Source: Acidaminococcus massiliensis
Lineage (GTDB): Bacteria; Bacillota; Negativicutes; Acidaminococcales; Acidaminococcaceae
Reading direction: 5' to 3'
Assembly: GCF_900095825.1 (NCBI RefSeq)
Contig: NZ_LT608315.1
Span: 2,295,875 to 2,359,874 of the forward strand
DNA length: 64,000 nt
Part shown: positions 53,749-62,034 of the stretch, in pieces
How positions within the stretch are numbered: position 1 is the first letter of the stretch
Layout: the number at the start of each line of letters is the position of its first letter
Program-made: the position numbers and the translations under genes
Notes under the pieces: generated by a model
The model's database searches: none
What the model was told of the DNA's origin: nothing
What the model saw: the letters and a program-made list of their open reading frames with translations, nothing else

Positions 53749-53834
53749 TGGTGCGGTTGGCGGGACTTGAACCCGCATGAGGTTACCCTCACCAGCCCCT
53801 CAAGCTGACGCGTCTGCCTTTCCGCCACAACCGC
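53749..53834 (-). tRNA. tRNA-Leu (anticodon GAG)
   Basis: This 86-base class II tRNA has acceptor GCGGTTG pairing with CAACCGC, anticodon loop TTGAGGG and encoded CCA. It is the middle gene of three. Confidence 0.95.
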
Positions 53835-53867
53835 AGAGTTGTGTGTGATTGCTCAGGTGAAAAAGTT

Positions 53868-53954
53868 TGGTGCGGGCAAGAGGAATTGAACCTCCACGGG
53901 GTTGCCCCCACTAGCTCCTGAAGCTAGCGCGTCTGCCAGTTCCGCCATGCCCGC
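53868..53954 (-). tRNA. tRNA-Leu (anticodon CAG), copy 2
   Basis: Exact duplicate of the tRNA at 53605-53691, including CCA. It is transcribed first, 27 bases after the -10 of the promoter at 53981. Confidence 0.95.
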
Positions 53955-53980
53955 TTGTTCCTTCAATCGGCAACAAAGAA

Positions 53981-54009
53981 ATAATATCACAAACGAGAAA
54001 ACTCGTCAA
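53981..54009 (-). promoter_or_regulatory. Promoter of the tRNA-Leu cluster
   Basis: Minus strand: TTGACG (54004-54009), 17-base spacer, TATTAT (53981-53986). The -35 overlaps the stop codon of the lytic transglycosylase gene. Confidence 0.82.
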
Positions 54010-54605
54010 TAGTTTTTTAAAGTTTTTTTGTATAAGTTCTGGTAGCTGTTCCGGTCATCCAGGACTTTCTGCACATAGATCCGGGTATCACTGAAAGGGA
54101 TCTGGGAAATATTGCTGAAGTCAAAATCCCAGCCATAATCCTTCATCCATTCTTTGACGGTTCCCCGTCCTGCATTGTATGCAGCCAGCATCAGCACCTC
54201 ATTGCCGTGGAATTCATGTTCCAGCTCTGCCAGATACCAGCAGCCGAACTTGATGTTCAGTTCCGGTTTCAGCAGCATGGAGTCCCGGAAATTGGGAAAG
54301 TCCGTGCATTTGGCGATCCAGGCTCCGGTTTCCGGGGTGATCTGCATGAGTCCCATGGCCCCTGCCTTGGATTTTGCCTCCGGTTTGAAATTGCTTTCAT
54401 TTTTGATGACAGCCACTGCCAGGAAGGGATCCACCCGGTACTGGGCGCTGTACAAATGGATTTCCCTGGCATAGGGCCAGTTGTAGACGAATTTCCGCTG
54501 GGCTGTATCTGTTTTCCAGCCAAAATATCCAGCCACCATCAGCAGCAGGAAAATCAGCACAACAGGAAGACATCCCGGCCGTTTTGTCTTTCTTTTCCGT
54601 TCCAA
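54006..54605 (-). CDS. Lytic transglycosylase, SLT/GH23 domain
   Basis: This 199-residue enzyme is anchored or exported by an N-terminal helix (about 10-28: GCLPVVLIFLLLMVAGYFG). The catalytic domain has KNESNFKPEAKSKAGAMGLMQ, with the catalytic Glu in NESNF, and AYNAGRGTVKEW, typical of Slt70-like enzymes that cut peptidoglycan glycan strands. The start is TTG 54605, six bases from GAGGG. The gene lies 148 bases after coaE behind its own promoter (54699-54728). Confidence 0.92.
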   Translation of the reverse strand: MERKRKTKRPGCLPVVLIFLLLMVAGYFGWKTDTAQRKFVYNWPYAREIHLYSAQYRVDPFLAVAVIKNESNFKPEAKSKAGAMGLMQITPETGAWIAKCTDFPNFRDSMLLKPELNIKFGCWYLAELEHEFHGNEVLMLAAYNAGRGTVKEWMKDYGWDFDFSNISQIPFSDTRIYVQKVLDDRNSYQNLYKKTLKNY

Positions 54606-54698
54606 AACAATCCCTCACATTTTATCTCAGTCCTCTTGCCGGCAGAAATGGTCACTGCCCTGCCGGAAAAGGATTCCTTTGATTCCATTTTATTCTAT

Positions 54699-54728
54699 AT
54701 CATATCAAATCTGCCGGATGTCTTTCAA
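54699..54728 (-). promoter_or_regulatory. Promoter of the transglycosylase gene
   Basis: Minus strand: TTGAAA (54723-54728), 18-base spacer, TATGAT (54699-54704). Confidence 0.68.
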
Positions 54729-54753
54729 CCATTCTTTGCTGGAAGCGGTCTAC

Positions 54754-55341
54754 TCACGGCCGGAGGGCTGCCAGGGCCTGATCCACCTGAGCATACAGTT
54801 CTTCCAAGGTGCCCCGGTTATCCAGGATCACCTGGGCCCGTTTCTTTTTTTCCTCCAGAGACAGCTGCTTTCCGATCCTGTCCTCCACTTCTTCCCGGGT
54901 CATGCCGGAACGGAGCATGGCCCGCCGGATCTGCTCCTCTTTCGGAAGGTATACCAGCCACACGGTATCGGCCGTCTTTTCCCAGCCGCATTCCAAGAGC
55001 AGCGGGGCGTCCAGTACCACCACAGGATCTTTTCTGTGAGCTTCCAGAAAGGCGTCCCGTTTTTTCTCGATGGCACTATGGACGATGGCATTGAGCTGCC
55101 GGAGGACTGCCGGATCATGGAAGGCCCGTTCTGCCATTTTTTTCCGGTCCAGTTCTCCGGCCGAAGTGAGGATGTCCGGTCCAAAGCTGCACACCAGTGC
55201 TCCCAAGCAAGGTGACCCTGCTTTTTCCACTTCCCAGGCAGCTCCATCCGCGTCGAATACCGGAATCCCCTTCCGCTTCAGATAGGCACTGACGGTGCTT
55301 TTGCCCGATGCAATACCCCCTGTCAATCCAATGACTGTCAT
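54754..55341 (-). CDS. coaE: Dephospho-CoA kinase
   Basis: This 195-residue P-loop kinase makes coenzyme A from dephospho-CoA. Walker A is GLTGGIASGKST, followed by KGIPVFDADGAAWEVEK and VLDAPLLLECG, standard for CoaE. AGGAGGGG precedes ATG 55341. It follows mutM by ten bases; polA-mutM-coaE is a common Firmicutes order. Confidence 0.96.
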   Translation of the reverse strand: MTVIGLTGGIASGKSTVSAYLKRKGIPVFDADGAAWEVEKAGSPCLGALVCSFGPDILTSAGELDRKKMAERAFHDPAVLRQLNAIVHSAIEKKRDAFLEAHRKDPVVVLDAPLLLECGWEKTADTVWLVYLPKEEQIRRAMLRSGMTREEVEDRIGKQLSLEEKKKRAQVILDNRGTLEELYAQVDQALAALRP

Positions 55342-55351
55342 GGCCCCTCCT

Positions 55352-56173
55352 CTATTTCTGGCAATGGGGACAGTACACACTGCCCCGCCCGGCTACCTTG
55401 ATCTGTTTCAGCAAAGCCCCGCACCGTTTGCAGGGCCGTCCCTTCCGGTGGTACACCTGGAGATACAGGCTGTTATCTCCCATGTTCCCATCGGCATCCT
55501 GATAATTCCGGAAGGTGGTGCCATGGTGTTCCAAGCCCTGGCGGATCACGTCCCGGATGGCCAGGGTCAAGGCTTCCCAGTCCTTCCGGGTCATCCGGTT
55601 CACCCGGCGGGTGGGACGGATCCCTGCCGCGAACAGAGCTTCATCTGCATAGATGTTTCCCAGCCCTGCCAAGATAGTCTGATCCAGGATGAACGCCTTT
55701 ACTACGGCTGTCTTGCCCCGGGCTTTTTCCCGGAGATATCCCGGCGTCAGCCCCGGATCCAGAGGTTCCGGCCCCAGGCCTTCATACCCTTTGTCCCGCC
55801 AGCCGTCCTCTCCTACCAGCGCCGCCACTCCAAAAGTCCGGATATCGGTAAAATAAAGATTCTCCTCTCCGGAAAGGAAAAAGGCCATCCGGGTAAAGGG
55901 AGGTTCCGGGGCCGTTTTAGGGAGAGCCAGCAGGGCTCCGGTCATCCGGAGATGGATCAGGAGCCAGCGTCCCTTTTCCAGGTCCAGCCGCAGGTATTTC
56001 CCCCGCCGCTGGACACCGGTGAACCGGGCGCCCTGGAGCTGCCGGGCAAAGATTTCCGGTTCCGGATGGAGGATCATTTTGGGCAGATCCACCCGGACTT
56101 TTTCAATGGTCTTTCCTATAATATGAGGAAGCAGGCTGATCCGCACCTGTTCCACTTCCGGCAGTTCCGGCAT
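55352..56173 (-). CDS. mutM: Formamidopyrimidine-DNA glycosylase
   Basis: This 273-residue enzyme excises 8-oxoguanine. It begins with PELPEVEQVR (catalytic Pro and Glu), has RRGKYLRLDL with the beta-lyase-associated Lys, a helix-two-turn-helix with ILAGLGNIYADEALF, and a C-terminal zinc finger (CKRCGALL to VYCPHC). All key residues are present. AAGGAGG precedes the ATG; polA ends nine bases upstream. Confidence 0.97.
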   Translation of the reverse strand: MPELPEVEQVRISLLPHIIGKTIEKVRVDLPKMILHPEPEIFARQLQGARFTGVQRRGKYLRLDLEKGRWLLIHLRMTGALLALPKTAPEPPFTRMAFFLSGEENLYFTDIRTFGVAALVGEDGWRDKGYEGLGPEPLDPGLTPGYLREKARGKTAVVKAFILDQTILAGLGNIYADEALFAAGIRPTRRVNRMTRKDWEALTLAIRDVIRQGLEHHGTTFRNYQDADGNMGDNSLYLQVYHRKGRPCKRCGALLKQIKVAGRGSVYCPHCQK

Positions 56174-56182
56174 ATTCCCTCC

Positions 56183-58804
56183 TTACTTGGCCTGGGCCCA
56201 GTTCTTCCCCACGGCTACATCGGCCACCAAAGGGACCGCAAGTTCCACCGCATGTTCCATGGTATCCTTGACGATCCGGGCCACCTGGTCCTTTTCTTTT
56301 TCCGTGACTTCCAGCACCAATTCGTCGTGGACTTGGAGCAGCACCCGGCTTTTTACCTGGGCCTGCCTTAAGTTCTCAGCCACTTTCAGCATGGCAATCT
56401 TGATGATATCCGCCGCCGTTCCCTGGATGGGGGTATTGATGGCCGTCCGTTCTGCAAAGCTCCGGCGGTTGAAGTTCTTGGCTTTGATATCCGGCAGGTA
56501 CCGGCGGCGGCCAAAGAGGGTTTCCACATAGCCCAGTTCCCGGGCTTTCTGTTTCTCTCTTTCCATATAGGCCTTCACCCCCGTATACCTGGCGAAATAG
56601 CTGTCGATGTACTGGGCCGCCTCTCCCCGGGGGACTCCCAGCTGCCGTGCCAGGCCGAAATCGCTGATCCCGTAGATGATTCCGAAATTCACGGTCTTGG
56701 CCTTGCTCCGCATGTAAGGAGTCACCTGATCCAGGGGCACACTGAAGATTTCTGAAGCCGTCCGAGCGTGGACATCCTGGCCGTGGCGGAAGGAATCCAG
56801 GAGCAGTTCATCCTGGGCGATACTGGCCATCACCCGCAGTTCCACCTGGGAATAGTCGCAGCTCATAAGCAGATCATAGCCTTCCCCGGGCACGAACATT
56901 TCCCGCATCCGTTTCCCCACTTCCGTCCGGGTGGGGATGTTCTGGAGGTTGGGTTCCGTGCTGGAGAGCCGCCCGGTGACCGTGGCCATCTGATTGAAAT
57001 GGGTATGGATCCTTCCCGTAACAGGATTGATCAGGGGATGGAGGCCCAGGAGATAGGTAGAAAGCAGTTTGGAGAGCTGCCGGTAGGCGATCAGTGTCTC
57101 GATGATAGGATGTTCTCCCTGGAGGGCTTCCAGTACGGATACATCGGTAGAATATCCAGTCTTGGTTTTTTTGATGATGGGAAGTCCCAATTTTTCAAAG
57201 AGCAGGCTGCCCAGCTGTTTGGGAGAATTCAGGTTGAATTCTTCCCCTGCCTGGTCCCAGGCCTGCTGTTCCAGGGCCTGGACCTTCTTTGTCATTTCTT
57301 CGGTGACTTCGTCCAGCATGGCCTGGTCGACGGTGATCCCGGCGAATTCCATTTCTGCCAGGTTTTCCGTCAAAGGCAGTTCGATGTCTTCATACAGCCG
57401 GGTCAAATCCCGCTCCTGGAGCTTTTCCCGGAGTACGGGCACCAATGCCGCCGTATCCTGGGCGGCTTCTCCGCTGGTCCCGGAGAGGAACTCTTCTCCC
57501 AGCCCCCGGATTCCATAGCCGCTGGCCCCCGGTTCGAACAAATAGGCTGCCAGCGAAGGATCATCGATGATACCCCGGAGCTCCCGCCCCTGTCCCAGCA
57601 TATATTTGTACAGTTCTTTGGGGTCGGCCGCCGCCTTGGGCAGCGTTCCATCTTGGAGCCAAGAGAGGACAGCCTCTTTCCCGGCCTTTTCCGGCTGGAG
57701 GGCATAATGACGGTCCTTGAATACCAGATCCAGGGAAACCAATTCCAACTTTGGAAGGGTTCCGGCCGTTTCATAGGCAAGCGCCACCTGTGCCCCTTGG
57801 GTTTTGATTTCTTCCATCAGTTTCTCCGCCTGGGCCGGATCTGTGACTTCCACCGTTTCCAGGGCCTGGGTTTCCATTGGTTCCCCGAAAAGAGACAGGG
57901 GATCATCGCTGCTGCCGGCATCCGTCCCTTCCGCGCAGCCCAATACAGGTACGAACCGGTCCCACAGATTCCGGAACTGGAGTTCCTGCATCAATTTCCG
58001 GCATTCTCCAGTCATTCCGGTCAGCAGGTACGCTGCAGGATCCCGGTCAATGGGGACCTCCAGGCAGATGGTGGCCAGCTCTTTGGAAAGGAGTGCCTGG
58101 TCTCGGTTATTCCGAAGTTTTTCCTGGAGGGCCTTTCCCTTCACCTCCTCGGCATGATCCAGGACATTTTCCACGGTCCGGTACTGGGTGATCAGCTTCA
58201 GAGCTGTTTTGGGCCCCACTCCCGGCACTCCGGGGATATTGTCGCTGGTATCCCCCATCAGCCCTTTGAGATCGATGATCTGCCGAGGTTCCAAGCCCTG
58301 GTATTCTTCTCCAAAGGCTTTTTCATCGTAGACAGCGATATTGGAGATTCCCTTTTTGGTGAAAAGGACTTGGACATTGTTTTTGATCAGCTGGAACTCA
58401 TCCCGGTCCCCGGTAACGATCTTGACCTGGACATTTTCCGGTGCAGCGCTGGAAAGGGTCCCGATGATGTCATCGGCCTCGTAATTGTCCACTTCCAGGG
58501 TGGGGATCCCCATGGCCTGGAGCAGCTCCATGGACAGGGGAAATTGTTCCTTCAGTTCTGGCGGTGTGGCTTTGCGCTGCCCTTTATACGCAGAAAATTT
58601 TTCCGTACGGAATGTTTTGCGGGATTTGTCAAAAGCCACCAGCATATAGTTGGGCTGGATTTCTTGGAGCAGTTTCAGGAGCATATTGCAAAGGCCATAC
58701 ACCGCGCCGGTGTTGACCCCTTTTTGATTAGTCAGGGGAGGCAGTGCAAAGAAAGCCCGGTGGATCAGGCTGCTGCCGTCGATCAAAAGGAATTTTTCGT
58801 CCAT
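56183..58804 (-). CDS. polA: DNA polymerase I
   Basis: This 873-residue protein has a 5' nuclease domain (1-290, with EADDIIGTLSS and GLMGDTSDNIPGVPGVGPKTA) and a polymerase domain (about 580-873, with SCDYSQVELRV, RSKAKTVNFGIIYG and QVHDELVLEV). The middle 3'-5' exonuclease region (about 310-480) keeps the fold but lacks the DxE metal acids; where they are expected the protein reads VALAYETAG. Proofreading is probably lost, as in Bacillus Pol I. DDPLSLFGEP near 290-300 resembles a clamp-binding peptide. It heads the polA-mutM-coaE set. Confidence 0.97.
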   Translation of the reverse strand: MDEKFLLIDGSSLIHRAFFALPPLTNQKGVNTGAVYGLCNMLLKLLQEIQPNYMLVAFDKSRKTFRTEKFSAYKGQRKATPPELKEQFPLSMELLQAMGIPTLEVDNYEADDIIGTLSSAAPENVQVKIVTGDRDEFQLIKNNVQVLFTKKGISNIAVYDEKAFGEEYQGLEPRQIIDLKGLMGDTSDNIPGVPGVGPKTALKLITQYRTVENVLDHAEEVKGKALQEKLRNNRDQALLSKELATICLEVPIDRDPAAYLLTGMTGECRKLMQELQFRNLWDRFVPVLGCAEGTDAGSSDDPLSLFGEPMETQALETVEVTDPAQAEKLMEEIKTQGAQVALAYETAGTLPKLELVSLDLVFKDRHYALQPEKAGKEAVLSWLQDGTLPKAAADPKELYKYMLGQGRELRGIIDDPSLAAYLFEPGASGYGIRGLGEEFLSGTSGEAAQDTAALVPVLREKLQERDLTRLYEDIELPLTENLAEMEFAGITVDQAMLDEVTEEMTKKVQALEQQAWDQAGEEFNLNSPKQLGSLLFEKLGLPIIKKTKTGYSTDVSVLEALQGEHPIIETLIAYRQLSKLLSTYLLGLHPLINPVTGRIHTHFNQMATVTGRLSSTEPNLQNIPTRTEVGKRMREMFVPGEGYDLLMSCDYSQVELRVMASIAQDELLLDSFRHGQDVHARTASEIFSVPLDQVTPYMRSKAKTVNFGIIYGISDFGLARQLGVPRGEAAQYIDSYFARYTGVKAYMEREKQKARELGYVETLFGRRRYLPDIKAKNFNRRSFAERTAINTPIQGTAADIIKIAMLKVAENLRQAQVKSRVLLQVHDELVLEVTEKEKDQVARIVKDTMEHAVELAVPLVADVAVGKNWAQAK

Positions 58805-58838
58805 GATACACCTTCCTCAGTGTTATTCTAATTGTATT

Positions 58839-58844
58839 ATTATA
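58839..58844 (-). promoter_or_regulatory. Extended -10 of the polA promoter
   Basis: TGCTATAAT on the minus strand ends at 58839. No good -35 is seen. The following 160 bases up to the divergent gene are AT-rich with no clear coding content. Confidence 0.55.
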
Positions 58845-59000
58845 GCATATTTGGAGGGAACAAAGGGGATGCTGCATACAACGTGCGGAGCCCCATATCC
58901 ATACTATATTACTGTATTTTTATTTCATTATTTTTCTGTACCGAACTATACAAAAACAAAGTTATTAAGTTTTTGTATACTGTATATTAAATTCATTATC

Positions 59001-59029
59001 TTGACGCTGGGATCAGATGGTGATAGCAT
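59001..59029 (+). promoter_or_regulatory. Promoter of the aminotransferase at 59089
   Basis: TTGACG (59001-59006), 17-base spacer, TAGCAT (59024-59029). A hairpin AAGGCATC/GATGCCTT (59048-59072) lies in the leader directly before the ribosome site GGGGGAGG. Confidence 0.6.
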
Positions 59030-59088
59030 TTTTTAGGATTGATTGAAAGGCATCAAGAAAAAGATGCCTTTGGGGGAGGTTTTTAATC

Positions 59089-60282
59089 ATGGAATACAAA
59101 TTTGCCCAACGGATGGCCGGGATGCAGGCCTCTGCTGTACGGGAAATCCTGAAAGTGACCCAGCGTCCGGAGGTCATTTCATTTGCCGGAGGGCTGCCTG
59201 CACCGGAACTGTTCCCAGTGGCAGAAATCGGCAAAGTCTGCGAAGAAGTCTGTACAGCAGAAGGCCATAAAGTCCTCCAGTATGCCACCACAGAAGGCCG
59301 GCCCACCCTGCGGGCCAAGATTGCCGACCGGATGAACCGGAAATACAGATCCCATCTGAAAGCGGAGAACATCCTGATCACCACCGGATCCCAGCAGAAC
59401 CTGGATATGGCCGGGAAGATCTTTTTCGACCAAGGAGATGTGGTCCTGATGGAAAGTCCCACCTACCTGGCTGCCATCAACGCTTTCAAGGCCTATCAAC
59501 CGGTTTTCAAGGAAGTCCCTACCGACGAAAAGGGCATGATCCCGGAAGAACTGGATAAAATCCTGGCAGAAACGCCCCGGGCCAAGCTGATTTACGTGAT
59601 TCCGGATTTCCAGAACCCCACCGGCATCTGCTGGACCCTGGAGCGGCGTCAGAAATTCATGGAAATCATCAACAAATACGAAATCCCCGTGCTGGAAGAC
59701 AATCCCTACGGAGAGCTGCGGTATGAAGGGGAAACCCTCCCCTCTCTCCAGAGCATGGATACCAAAGATCTGGTCATGGCCATGGGGACCTTTTCCAAAA
59801 CCTTCTGCCCGGGCCTGCGGATCGGCTGGCTGGCTGCTCCCGCCGCCCTGATGAAGGAATTCGTCAAGGTGAAACAAAGTGCCGACCTGCATACTTCCGC
59901 CTTCGACCAGGCCATCATCGATCGGTACATGGATGAATACAGCTTAGATGACCATGTAGCAGAAATCAACAAGCTGTACAAGCACCGCCGGGATCTGCTC
60001 CTGAAGACCATGGAGGAAACCTTCACTGACGGGACCACCTGGACCCACCCGGAAGGAGGCCTGTTCCTGTGGCTGACTTTCCCGGAAGGCGTCAGTGCCC
60101 GGAAAGTCTTCGACAAATGCATCGAAAAGAACGTAGCCGGGGTGCTGGGCGAATTCTTCTACCCCAACATCAAGAACGACCGGCACATGCGTATCAACTA
60201 TTCCAACATGCCGGATGACCGGATCGTAGAAGGAGTCAGACGGATGGCCGAAGCGCTGAAGGAGATCAAAGAAGGAAAATGA
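59089..60282 (+). CDS. PLP-dependent aminotransferase (2-aminoadipate/MocR-like group)
   Basis: This 397-residue fold-type-I enzyme has ISFAGGLPAPELFP at its start, TTGSQQNLDMAGKIF, IPDFQNPTG (NPTG motif), EDNPYGELRYEG with the aspartate and GTFSKTFCPGLRIG with the PLP lysine. This arrangement, with the SFAGGLP opening, is typical of LysN/alpha-aminoadipate and broad aromatic aminotransferases. The substrate is not fixed. It stands alone, with a leader hairpin that may affect translation. Confidence 0.9.
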   Translation: MEYKFAQRMAGMQASAVREILKVTQRPEVISFAGGLPAPELFPVAEIGKVCEEVCTAEGHKVLQYATTEGRPTLRAKIADRMNRKYRSHLKAENILITTGSQQNLDMAGKIFFDQGDVVLMESPTYLAAINAFKAYQPVFKEVPTDEKGMIPEELDKILAETPRAKLIYVIPDFQNPTGICWTLERRQKFMEIINKYEIPVLEDNPYGELRYEGETLPSLQSMDTKDLVMAMGTFSKTFCPGLRIGWLAAPAALMKEFVKVKQSADLHTSAFDQAIIDRYMDEYSLDDHVAEINKLYKHRRDLLLKTMEETFTDGTTWTHPEGGLFLWLTFPEGVSARKVFDKCIEKNVAGVLGEFFYPNIKNDRHMRINYSNMPDDRIVEGVRRMAEALKEIKEGK

Positions 60283-60285
60283 AAA

Positions 60286-60334
60286 ATGGGGCTGTGAAGA
60301 AATGAAAAATCCATTTCTTCACAGCCCCATTTTA
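60286..60334. terminator. Terminator after the aminotransferase
   Basis: ATGGGGCTGTGAAGAAATG (60286-60304) pairs with its complement at 60312-60330, followed by TTTT. It also serves the convergent symporter gene. Confidence 0.88.
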
Positions 60335-60348
60335 TTCCTGCAGCAAAC

Positions 60349-61875
60349 CTACTTTCTCGGCCAGCAGGGAGTCTCGATGCCCAGCATCTTTTTCCCGTCA
60401 AAAGGTTCGGAGCTGCCGCTGACGAAATGGCGTTCTGCCTTCAGCACATACTGGAAGCCTTTGTACAGAAGGGGTACGTTGCAGTACACCATGATGATGT
60501 TGGCCAAGTCAGAAAAAGCCCACAGGTTGCTCAGGTCGTAGCCGGCAATGTTCACCAGGATCCCAAATGTCGCCACCAAAAGGCAGAGACACCGTACGGT
60601 GACGATCACCTGGGGATTTTTGCTCAGCCGAGCCGCGGCAATCTCTGAAAAGGAGACCATACCGATCAGACAGGTATAGGCAAAGAGACAGAAACAAAGG
60701 GTCAGTGCCAGGGTCACTGCCAGGTTGAGCCCAGGCGTATGGGTCAGCTGGGTCACGGCCATCAGATATTTGGGCAGTTTCCCCGCTGCTTTCCAGGCTG
60801 TGGGATCTTGGGTCCAGGAATGGGCCATGATGACGATGAATCCGGTCATGGTGCAGATGATGTGGGTATCCAGGAAAACCCCGGCAGCTGACAAAAGTCC
60901 CTGTTCACAGGGATGTTGATCGTCCGCAGAAGCTGCCGACATAGTAATGGTCCCCTGGCCGGCTTCGTTGCTCATGAGGCCCCGTTTGACCCCCTGGACC
61001 AACACCGTGCCGAACACACCGCCGAAGAAGGCTTCCGGCCGGAAGGCCCCAGCAAACACAGCCTGGAAGAAATAGGGCACCGAATCCGCATTTGCCACAA
61101 TGAGAAGGACCGTCGTGGCCACATAGACCACAGCCATCACCGGCACCATGGCATTGGTGGCCTGGGTAACTTTCTTGATGCCCCCAAAAGCCAGGACCGC
61201 TGTAAAGAGCAGGACAACAGCCGCCGTCCCATAATAGAAGAAAGATTTGGTAGGGATTTCCGCTCCCGTAATCATGGAACCGATGGCCCCTACAGAAGAA
61301 ACCACATTATACCCCTGGGCAGGCAGGCATCCCAGGGCATAGAAAATGTACAGCAGGGAAAGGAAGATTCCTACATTCCGGCTGCCTCCGAACAAGGCTC
61401 GGCCATAGAAGGGCAGGCCGCCTACGAACGCTCCTTGGCGTTTTTCCTTGAAAAGCTGGGCCATGGTCCCTTCCACAAAAGCCGTCGCCATACCAAAGAA
61501 AGCTGAGACCCACATCCAGAACAGAGCTCCCGGTCCTCCTACGGAAATGGCGCCCGTCACCCCTAAGATGTTGCCAGGCCCCACCCGCATAGCAGAACTG
61601 AGCATGAAGGCAGCCAGGGGAGAAATCCCCGTAGCTGCACTGCGCCGGTTCACCAGCAGCCGGATGGCCTCTCCCATATGGGTCAGCTGGATGAAATGGA
61701 GACGCAGGCTAAAATAGATGCCCGATCCGACCAGGACAATAATTGCGAACGAAAAGCTTCCTAACAGAGGTAAATTTTTGTACCAGGAAAACTGGGTAGG
61801 GATGTCCCAAAAAAAGTCGGACAGAGGGCCTACAAATTTTAGGACGGAGTTGATCCATGCAAACAAATTTTCCAT
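60349..61875 (-). CDS. Alanine/glycine:cation symporter (AGCS family)
   Basis: This 508-residue carrier of ten or more helices has SAMRVGPGNILGVTGAISVGGPG, the AGCS substrate loop, and RGLMSNEAGQGT, its most conserved motif. It takes up alanine or glycine with sodium or protons at the inner membrane. ATG 61875 is set by GAGGGAG; MRE- upstream (61890) is unlikely. It is convergent with an aminotransferase and divergent from NhaC, a sensible set for a sodium-driven amino-acid user. Confidence 0.93.
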   Translation of the reverse strand: MENLFAWINSVLKFVGPLSDFFWDIPTQFSWYKNLPLLGSFSFAIIVLVGSGIYFSLRLHFIQLTHMGEAIRLLVNRRSAATGISPLAAFMLSSAMRVGPGNILGVTGAISVGGPGALFWMWVSAFFGMATAFVEGTMAQLFKEKRQGAFVGGLPFYGRALFGGSRNVGIFLSLLYIFYALGCLPAQGYNVVSSVGAIGSMITGAEIPTKSFFYYGTAAVVLLFTAVLAFGGIKKVTQATNAMVPVMAVVYVATTVLLIVANADSVPYFFQAVFAGAFRPEAFFGGVFGTVLVQGVKRGLMSNEAGQGTITMSAASADDQHPCEQGLLSAAGVFLDTHIICTMTGFIVIMAHSWTQDPTAWKAAGKLPKYLMAVTQLTHTPGLNLAVTLALTLCFCLFAYTCLIGMVSFSEIAAARLSKNPQVIVTVRCLCLLVATFGILVNIAGYDLSNLWAFSDLANIIMVYCNVPLLYKGFQYVLKAERHFVSGSSEPFDGKKMLGIETPCWPRK

Positions 61876-61908
61876 AAGCATCTCCCTCATTCGTATTTTA
61901 TTTCTTTA

Positions 61909-61936
61909 ACTATACCACAGCCAGGGAGATTTTCAA
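61909..61936 (-). promoter_or_regulatory. Promoter of the symporter gene
   Basis: Minus strand: TTGAAA (61931-61936), 16-base spacer, TATAGT (61909-61914). Confidence 0.7.
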
Positions 61937-62034
61937 CAAATTTCGTCAATACTGTGAAATACCAGAAGAAGTATGATAAAATAAAACATATTTTTTCGAT
62001 TTTCAATCTGTTTCTGTAAGAAAAGGAGTACATC

